From Streptomyces sp. NA02950 (GTDB lineage: Bacteria > Actinomycetota > Actinomycetes > Streptomycetales > Streptomycetaceae), in assembly GCF_013364155.1 (NCBI RefSeq), contig NZ_CP054916.1, positions 186,001 to 250,000 on the forward strand: DNA of 64,000 bases. Reading direction: 5' to 3'. A model generated the notes under the pieces. It was not told where the DNA came from. It searched no databases and saw only the letters and a list, made by a program, of their open reading frames with translations. Every line of letters begins with the position of its first letter. Position 1 is the stretch's first letter. Positions 1-9,958 of the stretch are shown here, piece after piece. Position numbers and translations under genes: made by a program.

Positions 1-2
1 CG

Positions 3-2840
3 CCACTGATGGTGGGCCGTGCGCCGCTGCTGCGTGTCCTGACCGCCGCGGTGCCCGGTACTCAGCGGCACCTGGCCCTGGTCCAGGTGCACCACCTTAT
101 CCATGATCACACCGCATCGGAGGTGTTGTTGGGGGAGGTGCGGGCGTTTTTGGAGGGGTGTGAGGCGGGGCTTGGGGTTCCGTTGCCGTTCCGGGACTTT
201 GTGGCTCAGGCGCGGCTGCGTATCTCGCGTCGGGAGCACGAGGAGTTCTTCGCGGGGCTGCTGGCGGGGGTGGATGAGCCGACCGCGCCGTTCGGGCTGG
301 TGGATGTGCATGGCGATGGGCGTCAGGTGCATGAGGCGGTACGGGTGGTCGATGCCGGTGTGGCCGGGCGGGTACGGCAGCAGGCGCGGCGGCTGGGGGT
401 GAGTCCGGCGGCGTTGTTCCATCTGGTGTGGGCACGGGTGGTCGCGGTGGCCTCGGGCCGCCAGGATGTCGTCTTCGGCACGGTGCTGTTCGGGCGGATG
501 CAGGCGGGGGCGGGTGCCGACCGGGTACCGGGCCCGTTCATCAACACGCTGCCGGCGCGTGTCCGTCTGGGCGCAGGGGGTGTCGCCGATGCGGTCCAGG
601 GGCTGCAGCGGCAGCTTGCCGACCTGCTCGATCACGAGCACGCGCCGCTGAGCCTGGCCCAGCAGGCCACCGGTCGCCCCACCGGGGCCCCCTTGTTCAC
701 CTCACTCCTCAACTACCGCCATAACCCCTCCTCCAGCCAGGAACTCATCACCGGACTGGAGGGTATCGAGGTGGTGTTCAGCCGCGAGCGCTCGAACTAT
801 CCCCTGGCTTGCTCGGTGGATGACACCGGTGAGGGTTTCGAGCTGACCGTCGCCGCGGCCGCCCCGGTGGATCCCGGTGTCGTGGCCGGGTGGGTGCACA
901 ACGCGCTGGAGTCGTTGGCGTCCCTGCTGGAGACGGCTGCCGATGCCGGGCCGCAGCAGATCTTGCTGCTTGATGCGGGAGAGCGTGACCGGGTGGTGCA
1001 TGGTTTCAACGACACCGCCCGTCAGGTGGTGCCGGGGGTGCTGCCGGGGTTGTTCCAGGCGCAGGTGGCTGCCGCTCCGCAGGCTGTGGCGGTGGTGTGC
1101 GGGGATACCGCTGTGAGTTACGCGGAGCTTGATGGGCGGGTGGGGCGGCTGGCGGGTTATCTGGCCGGTCAGGGGGTGGGGCCGGAGTCGGTGGTGGCAG
1201 TGGCGCTGGAGCGGTCGGTGGATCTGGTGGTCGCGCTGCTGGCGGTGCACCGGGCCGGAGGCGCCTACCTTCCGCTGGACCCGGACTACCCGCCGGGCCG
1301 GCTGGAGTACATGCTGCGCGACGCCCGCCCGGCCCTGGTGATCACCGTGGAGGGGCTGCGGCCGGTGCTGCCGGACACGCATTCCCTGCCGGTGGTCATC
1401 CTCGATGACCCGCGCACGGTCGCGGACCTGGCGGGGTGTGAACCGGCCCGCGGGATCCCGGAATCCCTCACGCCCGCTCACCCGGCGTATGTGATGTACA
1501 CCTCCGGATCGACCGGACAGCCCAAGGGCGTGATCATCCCGCATGAGGGCATCGTCAACCGGCTGGCAGCCATCCAGGGACAGTACGCACTCGGTTCTTC
1601 GGACCGGGTGCTCCACAAAACCCCGATCGCCTTCGATGTATCGGTTTCGGAGATCTTCTGGCCGCTGGCTCAGGGCGCGACGCTGGTCATGGCGGCCCCC
1701 GGCGGACACCGGGATCCGGGCTATCTGGCCCAGCTGATGCAGCGGGAACACATCACGGTGGCCAACTTCGTGCCGTCGGTGCTGCAGGCGTTCCTCCGGG
1801 AGCCGGCCGCCCGGGCCTCCACCCATCTGAAGATCATGCTCTGCGGCGGCGAGGCGTTGCCGGCCGGGCTGCGGGATGACTTCCAGAGCGTGCTGGATGT
1901 GCCGTTGCTCAATCTCTACGGTCCCACCGAAGCATCGGTCGATGTCACCGCCTGGCGCTGCACCAGGGACGACGGCAGTGCGGTGCCCATCGGCGCACCG
2001 ATGCCCAACACCCGGGCGTATGTCCTGGACGAGGCGTTGTGCCCGGTCCCGCCGGGGGTGCGGGGTGAGCTGTATCTGGCGGGTGTGCAGCTGGCGCGGG
2101 GCTATGTCAACCGTCCCGGACTGACCGCCGAGCGGTTTGTCGCCTGCCCCCTGGGCGCTCCGGGAGAGCGGATGTACCGCACCGGCGACCTGGCCCGCTG
2201 GCGGCCCGACGGCAGCCTGGAGTACCTGGGCCGCACCGACGACCAGATCAAACTACGCGGACTGCGTATCGAACCCGGGGAGATCGCAGCCACCTTCACC
2301 GCCCGCCCCGACATCGCCCAGGCGGTGGTGGTGGCCCGCGAGGACCGTCCCGGTGACGCAAGGCTGGTGGGCTATGTCGTGCCGGTGGCGGGCCGTACCG
2401 TCGATGTGACCGATGTGCGCCGGTACGCAGCCCGGACATTGCCGGACTACATGGTGCCCACCGCGGTAATGGTCCTGGACGCACTGCCCCTGTCACCCAA
2501 CGGGAAACTGGATCGCAGAGCGCTGCCGGTGCCGGATCTCACCTCGGTGGCAGGACGCCGACCGCGTACTCCGCGCGAGGAGACCCTGTGCAAGCTGTTC
2601 GGAGAAGTGCTCGGGGTCGAGCACGTCGGCATCGACGACAACTTCTTCGAACTGGGCGGGCATTCCCTGCTGGCCACGCGAGTGGTCAGCCGCATTCGCT
2701 CCACTCTCGGCATCGATGTGTCGATCGGAACTCTGTTCGAGGCGCCGACCGTGGCCGAACTCGGTGAACACCTCTCCGACGCGGTGAACTCGGAGCGCCC
2801 CAAGCTGCGCCGCATGCAGCGGCCCCTGGACGACGACTGA
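3..2840 (+). CDS. Non-ribosomal peptide synthetase, C-terminal part (C-A-PCP), truncated at the window edge
   Basis: The reading frame is already open at the first base, so the true start lies upstream. Visible domains are the rest of a condensation domain (residues about 1-310 counted from position 9; the HHxxxDH active-site motif sits near residue 28, much earlier than in a whole C domain), an adenylation domain (about 345-850; YTSGSTG near 497, NLYGPTE near 634, YRTGD, NGKLD) and a PCP (LGGHS, Ser near 886). It ends about 55 residues after the PCP serine with no TE, E or reductase domain, so release or the next module must lie on another protein. Aligned by eye with GrsA, the specificity residues read D,V,S,N,L,G,L,V,D,K, which I cannot assign to an amino acid. 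It appears to belong to a different pathway from the pyrrole cluster 12 kb away. Confidence 0.93.
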   Translation, partial: PLMVGRAPLLRVLTAAVPGTQRHLALVQVHHLIHDHTASEVLLGEVRAFLEGCEAGLGVPLPFRDFVAQARLRISRREHEEFFAGLLAGVDEPTAPFGLVDVHGDGRQVHEAVRVVDAGVAGRVRQQARRLGVSPAALFHLVWARVVAVASGRQDVVFGTVLFGRMQAGAGADRVPGPFINTLPARVRLGAGGVADAVQGLQRQLADLLDHEHAPLSLAQQATGRPTGAPLFTSLLNYRHNPSSSQELITGLEGIEVVFSRERSNYPLACSVDDTGEGFELTVAAAAPVDPGVVAGWVHNALESLASLLETAADAGPQQILLLDAGERDRVVHGFNDTARQVVPGVLPGLFQAQVAAAPQAVAVVCGDTAVSYAELDGRVGRLAGYLAGQGVGPESVVAVALERSVDLVVALLAVHRAGGAYLPLDPDYPPGRLEYMLRDARPALVITVEGLRPVLPDTHSLPVVILDDPRTVADLAGCEPARGIPESLTPAHPAYVMYTSGSTGQPKGVIIPHEGIVNRLAAIQGQYALGSSDRVLHKTPIAFDVSVSEIFWPLAQGATLVMAAPGGHRDPGYLAQLMQREHITVANFVPSVLQAFLREPAARASTHLKIMLCGGEALPAGLRDDFQSVLDVPLLNLYGPTEASVDVTAWRCTRDDGSAVPIGAPMPNTRAYVLDEALCPVPPGVRGELYLAGVQLARGYVNRPGLTAERFVACPLGAPGERMYRTGDLARWRPDGSLEYLGRTDDQIKLRGLRIEPGEIAATFTARPDIAQAVVVAREDRPGDARLVGYVVPVAGRTVDVTDVRRYAARTLPDYMVPTAVMVLDALPLSPNGKLDRRALPVPDLTSVAGRRPRTPREETLCKLFGEVLGVEHVGIDDNFFELGGHSLLATRVVSRIRSTLGIDVSIGTLFEAPTVAELGEHLSDAVNSERPKLRRMQRPLDDD

Positions 2841-2967
2841 CCGCGGATGCCGTTGCTCGGATCTCCCAGCCGACGGAGGCCGCGACTGTGACGCCTATGG
2901 TTGCGAGTTCGCCGTGGATTGCCCGCGAGCGGTGCCGGTTGCCCGGGCGAGGAAGGGAACGACCTAG

Positions 2968-3837
2968 TAGGACTCCGTCAGGTCTTTGCGTCGGTTGTGT
3001 TCAGCTGCATGGTGGGTGTGTGGATGCACATGAAGTGAACCGTTCTCGGGCCACGTTGGCGTTATTCGTGGCGGAGGTGTTCGCCTCGGTACCGCGGAAG
3101 GACCAGCGGGCCATCCGTTACGCAGTCGGCATCCGCGGCGATATCACCGTCCAGCGCCACGAGGGTGGTCCCCGCCGTCCCCGCCTGGTCCGGCACCGGC
3201 CGCCGGCCGGCCGGTGCCCCGCTACCGACAGCCACCGGTGACGGTAGCGGAACTGGCCGCGGCCGCCGGACGGGAAGCCTTCAGCGAGGTGACCTGGCGG
3301 GAAGGCTCCCGCGGACCGATGACCTCCTGCTTCCTCACCATGCCTGTCCGGCCGGCCGGGGTACGCTCACGCCGGCCGGCCCAGGCAGCCGCGGAGGCCG
3401 AGCACGGCCAGTGGGACGGCGTCCTGCCCCAGGTGCGGCTGCTCGCCCAATGGCCCGACGGCGAGGACGAACCGACCCGCTTCTGGCTGTCGGACCTGCC
3501 CGAGGACACCGCCGTCGCCGACCTGGTCCGCCCGGCAAAGATCCGCCGGCGGATCGAACACGACTACCGCGAACTCAAGCACGGCCTCGGCCTGGACCAC
3601 TTCGAAGGCCGCTCCTGGAACGGCCGGCACCACCACGCCACCCTGGTCACCGCCGCCCACGCCTTCCTCACCGAACAGCGCCTGTCCCCAAAAGCCGACA
3701 CACCGGACTCACCCTCTACCAGACCCTCGACGCCCTCCAAGACCTCCTGAACTGCTGGACCGGCATCTGCGCCACCTGCCACCAACCTCTGCCCAGCAGG
3801 GCCACACCAAGATCAAGACAGACCTAACGGAGTCCTA
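2968..3837 (+). mobile_element. IS701-family element, internally deleted, with CTAG target duplication
   Basis: Terminal inverted repeats of 18 bp (2968-2985 and 3820-3837) differ at one base, and each is flanked outside by CTAG (2964-2967, 3838-3841), a 4-bp duplication typical of the IS701 family. At 870 bp the element is well short of the roughly 1.4 kb of a full copy. The ends are well preserved while the transposase is broken, so it could move only if a full-length relative acted in trans. Confidence 0.8.
3018..3750 (+). pseudogene. IS701-family transposase remnant
   Basis: Two pieces of one transposase are visible. From about 3018 the product begins like IS701 N-termini (an FVAEVFASVPRKDQR-type stretch). 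After an internal deletion and a frame change the C-terminal part reads on to 3750. The C-terminal piece holds the RRIEHDYRELK segment that carries the catalytic Glu, followed by a conserved LDHFEGRSW stretch. The central part with the first two catalytic Asp residues is missing, so the product is inactive. Confidence 0.75.
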
Positions 3838-3975
3838 CTAGTGCCGCACCAGGCAAGGTTCGCCCCGTTGTGACGTGTCGCTCGGTTGCTGCGCCAGGCG
3901 GCACCGAGTTGTTGACGGGACTTCCTCAGGACTCGCCGAGCACCTCCTGATGGAGAGCGTGGATGCAAGCGAGCG

Positions 3976-5427
3976 CTATTGGCGGCTGAGGGTGCGTGTG
4001 ATCCCGGCGGCGACGGTCGTGGCGAGAACCCAACCGACGGCGATCAGTAGGTAGGACAACCACTGATAAACGCCGGTGGGTGTGAAGGCATTCTGCTGAC
4101 CGAAGTCGATGATCGGCAGCAGGAGGTCCAGGGTGTATATGGGGGCATTGAATCCTGGGCCTTTGCCGTGCTCGGCAGGGGGTGGATGGTGCATTCCATA
4201 CGCGACTGAGCCCAGAAGGAGCAGGGCCAGGAGCCAGCCACCGGCACGGGTGGGGCGGAAGCCGTAGCCCACGGTCGCGTCCTGGAGATAACCCCATAGC
4301 TTGGCGTACCAGGGCAGAGTGACCCGGCGTCGACGCTGCTTGGCGAGTTGGACTGTGCGGGCGTCGGCGTCATCACCGAAGCGGCGGTAGGAGGCCGCGA
4401 GCTGCTCGTAGCTGTGAGGGACGAAGCCGTCCGCATCGCGCTGCAGCAAGGCGAGTCGGTCTGCGGCGGGAAGGCGCGGGGTAAGCGCCTCGTATGTCAG
4501 TCCCTCCAGGCGTACCGTGGCTGGCCAGACCTGTGGTGCAGCCTCGATGACCTTGAAGCTGGCGTAGTGCATGTTGACGTCGCCGGAAACTGGTTGTGCA
4601 TCTCGCAGCGTCAGCTGGGTGGCTTCGCAGCTGCTGATGCCCATTGCGACGCCGCCTGGGTTGCTGAGCTTGGCTTCGATGAAGGAGATCCAGCCTGTGA
4701 CCTTGGCGCCGGTAAGCCTGACCCGGCCTTCGGCAGTGAGGCCACCAGCGTTGAGGACGGTTCCGATGGTGAGCCGTGCGGCGTCGAGGGCATCGCCATT
4801 CGCGTTCTTGACCTGGGCATCTTCTAGATCGATAGCCCCTGCGATATGCGCCGTGCTGAGGCGGATCCCACCCAGTGTCACGAGGCCGGGTGCCCATACA
4901 TCGGCACCGACAGAGGCGTGATCGAGTTGGAGGGCCCATCCGCCACCAGTCCCGAGGTGCGCGTGGTCCAGGAAGATCCCGCTGGATATCTCCGCGTTGC
5001 TCAGCTGGGCACTTCCCGCTATCCGGCAGTTCGTGAGCCGGAGTGCGCCATCGATGCGTAGGGACGTGGCCGCCAGAGAGGGAAGACAGGACCCGCTGAG
5101 GTCGAGTTGGCGGGTCTGCGTCCCGTCGAGTTCCAAGGAGTGCTGGAAGTGGCAGGAGGTCAGACAGATTGGGTGGTGTATCTCTGCGTGCTGGAGGTCG
5201 AGGACGCCGGTAATTCTCGCTCCGGCGACGCGCAGAGCGGGCGCTTCGCCGGGTTCGGATGAACTTCCCAGGAGGACGGCCCGGATGACCTCAGCCCGAA
5301 CAGTCCGTTCCGCGCTCTGAATCGTCGCGGGGTCCTCATTTTCGTCTCGGCGGACGTCGATCGCTGCGCCACGAGGGACCGCCTGCCAGATGCGACGTTC
5401 CAGAGGCGTCAGGTCTGTGATGTCCAT
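3976..5427 (-). CDS. Predicted membrane-anchored repeat protein of unknown function
   Basis: I chose the ATG at 5427, which gives about 483 residues; an upstream in-frame start at 5487 would add 20 residues of non-conserved sequence. The first 300 residues have a pentapeptide-like or beta-solenoid character, with repeated A(R/K)(L/V/I)xG-type steps. Basic residues (KQRRRR) follow, then a C-terminal region with two or three hydrophobic membrane segments (about 385-410 and 445-475). Proteins of this build are common in Streptomyces and are sometimes labelled membrane-associated oxidoreductase, but I see no cofactor-binding motif that supports an enzymatic role. The gene stands alone between two insertion sequences. 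Confidence 0.75.
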   Translation of the reverse strand: MDITDLTPLERRIWQAVPRGAAIDVRRDENEDPATIQSAERTVRAEVIRAVLLGSSSEPGEAPALRVAGARITGVLDLQHAEIHHPICLTSCHFQHSLELDGTQTRQLDLSGSCLPSLAATSLRIDGALRLTNCRIAGSAQLSNAEISSGIFLDHAHLGTGGGWALQLDHASVGADVWAPGLVTLGGIRLSTAHIAGAIDLEDAQVKNANGDALDAARLTIGTVLNAGGLTAEGRVRLTGAKVTGWISFIEAKLSNPGGVAMGISSCEATQLTLRDAQPVSGDVNMHYASFKVIEAAPQVWPATVRLEGLTYEALTPRLPAADRLALLQRDADGFVPHSYEQLAASYRRFGDDADARTVQLAKQRRRRVTLPWYAKLWGYLQDATVGYGFRPTRAGGWLLALLLLGSVAYGMHHPPPAEHGKGPGFNAPIYTLDLLLPIIDFGQQNAFTPTGVYQWLSYLLIAVGWVLATTVAAGITRTLSRQ

Positions 5428-5558
5428 CCGCAGGACCTTATCCGTTGAGGCACTGCGATACGGGAGAAGATGGCGACCTGGTCTCACAAGCGGCCCCCAG
5501 GTTCAGCTCCTTTGCCCGGAGATGACGGCAAGAATGATCAGGTGGCTGAAACTCTAAA

Positions 5559-6583
5559 ACTGACGATCATCGTTGACACCTGGGTCTCTGATCACTACGG
5601 AGATCCACATGCCGAAGTCCACTCCCACCGCCCCGCCGCTTGACCGTGAGGGCAAGCGGCGGCTGGCGGTGATACGCCATGTCGAAGAGGTCACCGGGAA
5701 CGTCGCGATGTCCTGCCGGTACTTCGGGATCAGCCGGCAGGCGTACTACACGTGGTACCGCCGCTACCAGGCCGAGGGAGCGGAGGGGCTGCGCACCCGC
5801 TCCAAGGCGCCGAAGACGTCGCCGAACGCGACGCACGTCGAGGTGGTCGGGAAGATCATCTACCTGCGGCAGAACTACCACTTCGGCCCGGAGAAGATCG
5901 CGATGTACCTCAAGCGGTACCACGACGTCACCATCAGCAAGTCGGGCGTGTGGCGGATCCTGCACCGTCTGGACATGGGCCGCCTGCCGGCCTCGCAACG
6001 CTACAAGCGCCACGACAAGCGGTGGAAGCGGTACGAGAAGCAGCTGCCCGGCCACCGCGTGCAGATCGACGTGAAGTTCATCGAGCCCCTCGCCTCCGCA
6101 GCCCAGGGATGGCGCGGCGGCCGCAACAAGTACTACCAGTTCACGGCCATCGACGACTGCACTCGCCTGCGCATCCTGCGGATCTATCCCGCGCTGAACC
6201 AGAAGACGGCCATTCAGTTCCTCGACTACGTCATCCAGCGCCTGCCGTTCCAGGTCGAGGTGGTCCAGACCGACAACGGTGCCGAGTTCCAGACTGCCTT
6301 CCACTGGCACGTGCTCGACAAGGGCATCGCCCACACCTACATCAAGCCCCGCACACCACGTCTGAACGGCAAGGTCGAACGCTCCCACCGCATCGACGCC
6401 GAGGAGTTCTACCGGCTGCTCGACGGCGTCATCATCGACGACGCCGAGGTCTTCAACGACAAGCTGCGCGAGTGGGAGGACTACTACAACTACCATCGCC
6501 CCCACGGCGGCCTCAGCGGCCAAACCCCATACGAACGCCTCAAGCAGAAGACCGCGGCCCAGGCGTAATCGGTGATCGTCAGT
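5559..6583 (+). mobile_element. IS481-family insertion sequence, apparently intact
   Basis: Imperfect terminal inverted repeats of 14 bp (5559-5572 and 6570-6583, one mismatch, ACTGACGATCA core) enclose a single transposase gene. The 1025-bp length suits IS481. I could not identify a convincing target duplication. Confidence 0.75.
5609..6568 (+). CDS. IS481-family transposase
   Basis: The ATG at 5609 has GGAG eight bases upstream and gives about 319 residues; a TTG at 5573 is possible but lies in the terminal repeat. The N-terminal helix-turn-helix (RYFGISRQAYYTWYRRY) is followed by an rve-type DDE core: IDVKFI for the first Asp, VVQTDNGAEF for the second, and LNGKVERSHRID for the catalytic Glu. 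It ends with the YNYHRPH segment usual for IS481. No frameshift or stop is visible, so the enzyme is probably active. Confidence 0.92.
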   Translation: MPKSTPTAPPLDREGKRRLAVIRHVEEVTGNVAMSCRYFGISRQAYYTWYRRYQAEGAEGLRTRSKAPKTSPNATHVEVVGKIIYLRQNYHFGPEKIAMYLKRYHDVTISKSGVWRILHRLDMGRLPASQRYKRHDKRWKRYEKQLPGHRVQIDVKFIEPLASAAQGWRGGRNKYYQFTAIDDCTRLRILRIYPALNQKTAIQFLDYVIQRLPFQVEVVQTDNGAEFQTAFHWHVLDKGIAHTYIKPRTPRLNGKVERSHRIDAEEFYRLLDGVIIDDAEVFNDKLREWEDYYNYHRPHGGLSGQTPYERLKQKTAAQA

Positions 6584-6819
6584 GGCACACGTAGGGCCCG
6601 CCGCGTCGTCGGGTCAATCGCCGACCGGGGCCGGGGCACGGCCGGCGTGCCCGGGCTGCTGGGGGCTGTCGGTCCGAATCCGGGACGGCGGTCGGGAGGC
6701 CGCGCGGGTTCGAGGTCGGCCAGCGACCAACGGGCGGTGTACAGGCGACAGGACGACGTGCAGCCGCGTAGCGTCTTCGCTTCGTTTATACCCAGGCAAG
6801 GCGCGACGATCGCCGCGTC

Positions 6820-6945
6820 CACGGACCTCTCGAACGGGCCGGGGCCTCGTCGGCGGCCGTCGGCCACGGCCGTGTGCAGGCGGCTCTTGACCGTGCCTTC
6901 GGGAATGCCGACCAGCTGTGCGAGGGTGGGGTGGACGCGGCGAAG
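6820..6945 (-). pseudogene. Fragment of an ECF-type sigma factor (region 4.2)
   Basis: On the minus strand near 6850-6925 the translation contains LAQLVGIPEGTVKSRLHTA, the DNA-binding helix-turn-helix of sigma-70 region 4.2 in ECF sigma factors. No region 2 is found in any frame on either side, and the frame runs into unrelated sequence towards the IS481 element. The rest of 6584-6972 shows nothing recognisable. This is probably a relic of a sigma gene destroyed by rearrangement beside the IS. Confidence 0.5.
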
Positions 6946-6972
6946 TGTCCGGCAGTGCCCGACGAAAAGGGC

Positions 6973-7950
6973 TCAGCGTGATCGGGATGTCTCCCGGCTG
7001 ACATGCCCGGCCGGCTCGGCGCCGCCGTTCACCGCGGGTGGCTCGGGCAGCCAGTCGTGCGCCGGGTCGTACTCCAGCCATCGGTTCTGCGCTGCTTGCG
7101 CGCCGCATGCGGCGGTGAGGCGGTTCAGTCCCGGGTGCCCGTTGCCGGTGCGCCACAGCAGTGACCAGGCGTACAGCGGCGTGGGGTTGACCAGGGGGAC
7201 GGAGCGCACCCCTGGGACCTCCGGCAGGGGGACGTCGGCGGGCAGCAGCGAGAATCGACGCGGGTCGCCGGCCACCTCTTCGAGGAAGTGGGTGAGCCCC
7301 AGGTTGACGCTCGTGGCAGTGTGCCGGATGTCGAATCCGTCGGCGAACTGGTGGAGGAAGTCGAGTCGGTCCAGCGCAGCTGGTGCCCAGAGCACGCTGC
7401 CGCTCAACTGCTCGGGTCTCAGGGTTGCTGCGGCTGCAAGTCGATGGTCCGCGCTCAGTACGGCGTCCACTGGTTCGAGGCGGACGAGGCGGTGTGCCAG
7501 CCCGGGGTGCAGCGGGGGGTGGACCCGGCCGAAGGCCGCGTCGACATCGCCGTGCAGGAGGGCCGCCGTCACCGATGGCAGATCGCGCCCGTGCCCCAGC
7601 ACCAGCTCTCCGGCCCGGCCGGCGACCTGGGTCAGTGTCCGCATCGGCGCGTAGAGGTGTCCCCAGACGTCGACGCGCAGCGGACGGTCCTTGCCGATCG
7701 CCGCCGCGACCGCGGCGTCGGCGGTGGCGAGCGTCTGCCGGGCCGGCGGAAGGAAGCGCTCTCCAGTCTCGGTGAGGCGTACGCCGTTGCCGCCGCGCTG
7801 GAAAAGCTCGGTGCCGAGCAGAGATTCCAGCCGCGCGATTCTCTTGGACAGCGCCTGCTGGGAGATGGCGAGTGTCCCTGCCGCCCGCCCGAAATGCAGT
7901 TCCTCGGCGGCGCGCACGAAAGCACGCACCTGCCCCAGGTCGAGATCCAT
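6973..7950 (-). CDS. LysR-family transcriptional regulator
   Basis: The protein is about 325 residues from the ATG at 7950; an ATG at 7962 is a near alternative. The N-terminal winged helix-turn-helix reads FVRAAEELHFGRAAGTLAISQQALSKRIARLE, shown here only as the family hallmark, and is followed by a LysR effector-binding domain of normal length. The gene is divergent from the reductase-hydrolase-SDR operon starting at 8040, with a perfect inverted repeat between them. It is therefore the likely regulator of that operon and of itself. The effector is unknown. Confidence 0.9.
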   Translation of the reverse strand: MDLDLGQVRAFVRAAEELHFGRAAGTLAISQQALSKRIARLESLLGTELFQRGGNGVRLTETGERFLPPARQTLATADAAVAAAIGKDRPLRVDVWGHLYAPMRTLTQVAGRAGELVLGHGRDLPSVTAALLHGDVDAAFGRVHPPLHPGLAHRLVRLEPVDAVLSADHRLAAAATLRPEQLSGSVLWAPAALDRLDFLHQFADGFDIRHTATSVNLGLTHFLEEVAGDPRRFSLLPADVPLPEVPGVRSVPLVNPTPLYAWSLLWRTGNGHPGLNRLTAACGAQAAQNRWLEYDPAHDWLPEPPAVNGGAEPAGHVSRETSRSR

Positions 7951-7965
7951 GTTCGCCACCATAGG

Positions 7966-7984
7966 TGACAACCAACGGTTGTCA
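7966..7984. promoter_or_regulatory. LysR-type operator (perfect inverted repeat)
   Basis: TGACAACC-AAC-GGTTGTCA is a perfect 8-bp inverted repeat with a 3-nt spacer. It contains a T-N11-A arrangement and lies between the divergent LysR gene and the 8040 operon. Confidence 0.75.
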
Positions 7985-8039
7985 GCCTCGTCCGTTCGTT
8001 GTTGGATCCCGGGGTGGCTGTGGAGGTTGCATCCTCAGC

Positions 8040-8960
8040 GTGCAAAGACTCATTCCCACAGGGGACGCGGCGCTTCCCGTCGCCTTCACGGAGGCACCGC
8101 AGCCCGTCCTGGAGCCCGGTGAGGCACTGGTCAAGGTCGAGGCGTTCGCGCTGAACCGGGGCGAGACGTTCCTCCTCGAACACCCCCGGCCGGAGCTGGT
8201 GCCCGGCAAGGACATCGCCGGGCTCGTCGTGCAGCCGGCAGCCGACGGCTCGGGCCCTGGCATCGGCACCCGCGTGGTCGGACATCCAGCGCAGGGCGGA
8301 TGGGCCGAGTACACGGCCGTGCCCACTCACTCTCTCGCGGTGCTCCCGGACACCATCGACAGCGTACGGGCGGCAGCTCTGCCGCTGGCCGGGATCACCG
8401 CCCTGCGACTGTTGCGCACGGTCGGCTCTCTGGCCGGCAGGCGGGTGCTGCTGACGGGCGCCTCGGGCGGGGTCGGCCACTACGTCACCGAGCTGGCCGT
8501 CGGGGCCGGAGCCGAGGTGACCGCGATGACGGCCATGCCGGCGCGCGGCGAGCGGCTCGCTGAGCTTGGAGCGGAGGTGGTGCATGAAGTGACAGCGGCT
8601 CAAGGGCCTTTCGACGTCGTCCTGGAGTCCACGGGCGGGCCGGACCTCTCGGTCGCCCTGTCGAAGGTGCGTCCCGGCGGCATGCTCGTCTGGTTCGGCC
8701 AGGCGAGCCGCACCCCGGTGACCCTCGACTTCTTCCACCTGCTGAGCGGGCCCGAGCGCGTGACGATCCAGCACTTCCACTACGCCGGCGCCCCGTACGG
8801 CTCCGACCTCGCGACACTGGTGCGCCTCGTGGCACAGGGGCGGCTGCACCCGGAGATCGGCCGGGTCGCCGATTGGACGAAGACCGCCGACACACTGGTC
8901 GACCTGCGCGAGCGCCGGATCCGCGGCAAGGCCGTCCTGCTGACGCGAGGAACACGATGA
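8040..8960 (+). CDS. Zinc-free MDR-family quinone/alkene reductase
   Basis: The GTG at 8040 gives about 306 residues. It has a GroES-like N-terminal fold (LVKVEAFALNRGE) and a Rossmann NADPH-binding segment (VLLTGASGGVGHYVTELA). The ligands of a catalytic zinc are not evident, which places it with the quinone oxidoreductase/enoyl reductase branch of the medium-chain dehydrogenases. Its stop overlaps the start of the hydrolase gene (ATGA), so it is the first gene of a tightly coupled three-gene operon under the divergent LysR protein. The substrate is unknown; the three enzymes together suggest stepwise reduction and hydrolysis of a small carbonyl compound. Confidence 0.88.
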   Translation: MQRLIPTGDAALPVAFTEAPQPVLEPGEALVKVEAFALNRGETFLLEHPRPELVPGKDIAGLVVQPAADGSGPGIGTRVVGHPAQGGWAEYTAVPTHSLAVLPDTIDSVRAAALPLAGITALRLLRTVGSLAGRRVLLTGASGGVGHYVTELAVGAGAEVTAMTAMPARGERLAELGAEVVHEVTAAQGPFDVVLESTGGPDLSVALSKVRPGGMLVWFGQASRTPVTLDFFHLLSGPERVTIQHFHYAGAPYGSDLATLVRLVAQGRLHPEIGRVADWTKTADTLVDLRERRIRGKAVLLTRGTR

Positions 8961-9958
8961 ACGCACTGAACGTCCCCGAGTACGCCGCCGCCCAGTGCAC
9001 ACGCGCCACCGGCGCGGGTGTCGACCCGCACGAATACCGGCGCGTCACCGACAGCCTCACCTCCGTCGCCGACTGGGGCTCGTCCTTCCAGCGCATCGGC
9101 CAGGCCTACCTGGAGCGTGCGGAGAAGGCGGGATCTTCCGTCTCGGCCGGGGAGCACCTGATGACGGCGGCCCGGTGGTTCCACCTCGCCACGCTCGCGC
9201 CGCACGCGGAGGCCCATCGCGCCGCCGCCGAGGCGGACCATGCCCTGAGCCGAGCACTCACCGTGCTGGAGGCCCGTGCGCGGCGCGTGAGCGGCGAGGG
9301 ATTCACCGGCTGGCTGCGCGGCCCCTCCGACGCCCCCGGCACAGTCGTCATCGTCCCCGGCCTGGACTCGGCCAAGGAGGAGTTCCTCGATCTGGCGTCC
9401 GCGCTGCTGGCCAGGGGCCTGGCGGTGTTCGCGATGGACGGGCCCGGACAGGGCGTGCTCGCGGCCACGACAGCCCTCAGGCCGGACTACGAGCAGGTCG
9501 TGGGCCGGGTCGTCGACGCCCTCGGCGTCGGCCGCGTCGGGCTCGTCGGCCTCAGCCTGGGCGGCTATTTCGCGGCCCGGTCCGCGGCGCTGGAGCCACG
9601 CGTGGCAGCGATCGCCACCGTCAGCGGCCCCTTCCGTCTCGACTGGGCGGAACTGCCCCCGCCGGTGAAGGACATCATGGCCCGACGCGCTGGAGGGGCT
9701 GACGCCGCCCGCGACTTCGCCCGCCATGTTGACCTCACCGCCCTGGCACCGCGCATCTCAGCCCCACTACTGGTCGTGGACGGAGGCCAGGACGTCATAC
9801 CCGGCGTGACAAACGGCGAGCCCCTGGCCCGTCTGGCACCGCACGGCACCTACCTCTCCGTTCCGCACGGCGATCACCTCCTCGGCAACGCCCGGGCCGA
9901 CTGGCTGCCCCACCTCACCGACCACATCGCGCACACCCTGACGGGAGAACCAGCATGA
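8957..9958 (+). CDS. Alpha/beta hydrolase (FrsA / pseudooxynicotine-hydrolase-like)
   Basis: The ATG at 8957 overlaps the previous stop and gives about 333 residues. A helical N-terminal cap region of some 120 residues precedes an alpha/beta-hydrolase core. The nucleophile elbow is GLSLGG, a likely acid is in VVDGGQDVI, and the catalytic His is in VPHGDHLL. The size and N-terminal extension recall FrsA and 2,6-dihydropseudooxynicotine hydrolase, which cleave C-C or ester bonds. It is the middle gene of the operon, coupled by ATGA overlaps on both sides. The substrate cannot be read from sequence. Confidence 0.87.
   Translation: MNALNVPEYAAAQCTRATGAGVDPHEYRRVTDSLTSVADWGSSFQRIGQAYLERAEKAGSSVSAGEHLMTAARWFHLATLAPHAEAHRAAAEADHALSRALTVLEARARRVSGEGFTGWLRGPSDAPGTVVIVPGLDSAKEEFLDLASALLARGLAVFAMDGPGQGVLAATTALRPDYEQVVGRVVDALGVGRVGLVGLSLGGYFAARSAALEPRVAAIATVSGPFRLDWAELPPPVKDIMARRAGGADAARDFARHVDLTALAPRISAPLLVVDGGQDVIPGVTNGEPLARLAPHGTYLSVPHGDHLLGNARADWLPHLTDHIAHTLTGEPA

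Noticed and set aside
702..1826. A 374-codon open frame on the minus strand inside the NRPS gene
   Set aside because: It has no family motif and lies opposite a well-conserved adenylation domain; it is a GC-driven shadow frame, like similar long frames opposite the PKS genes.
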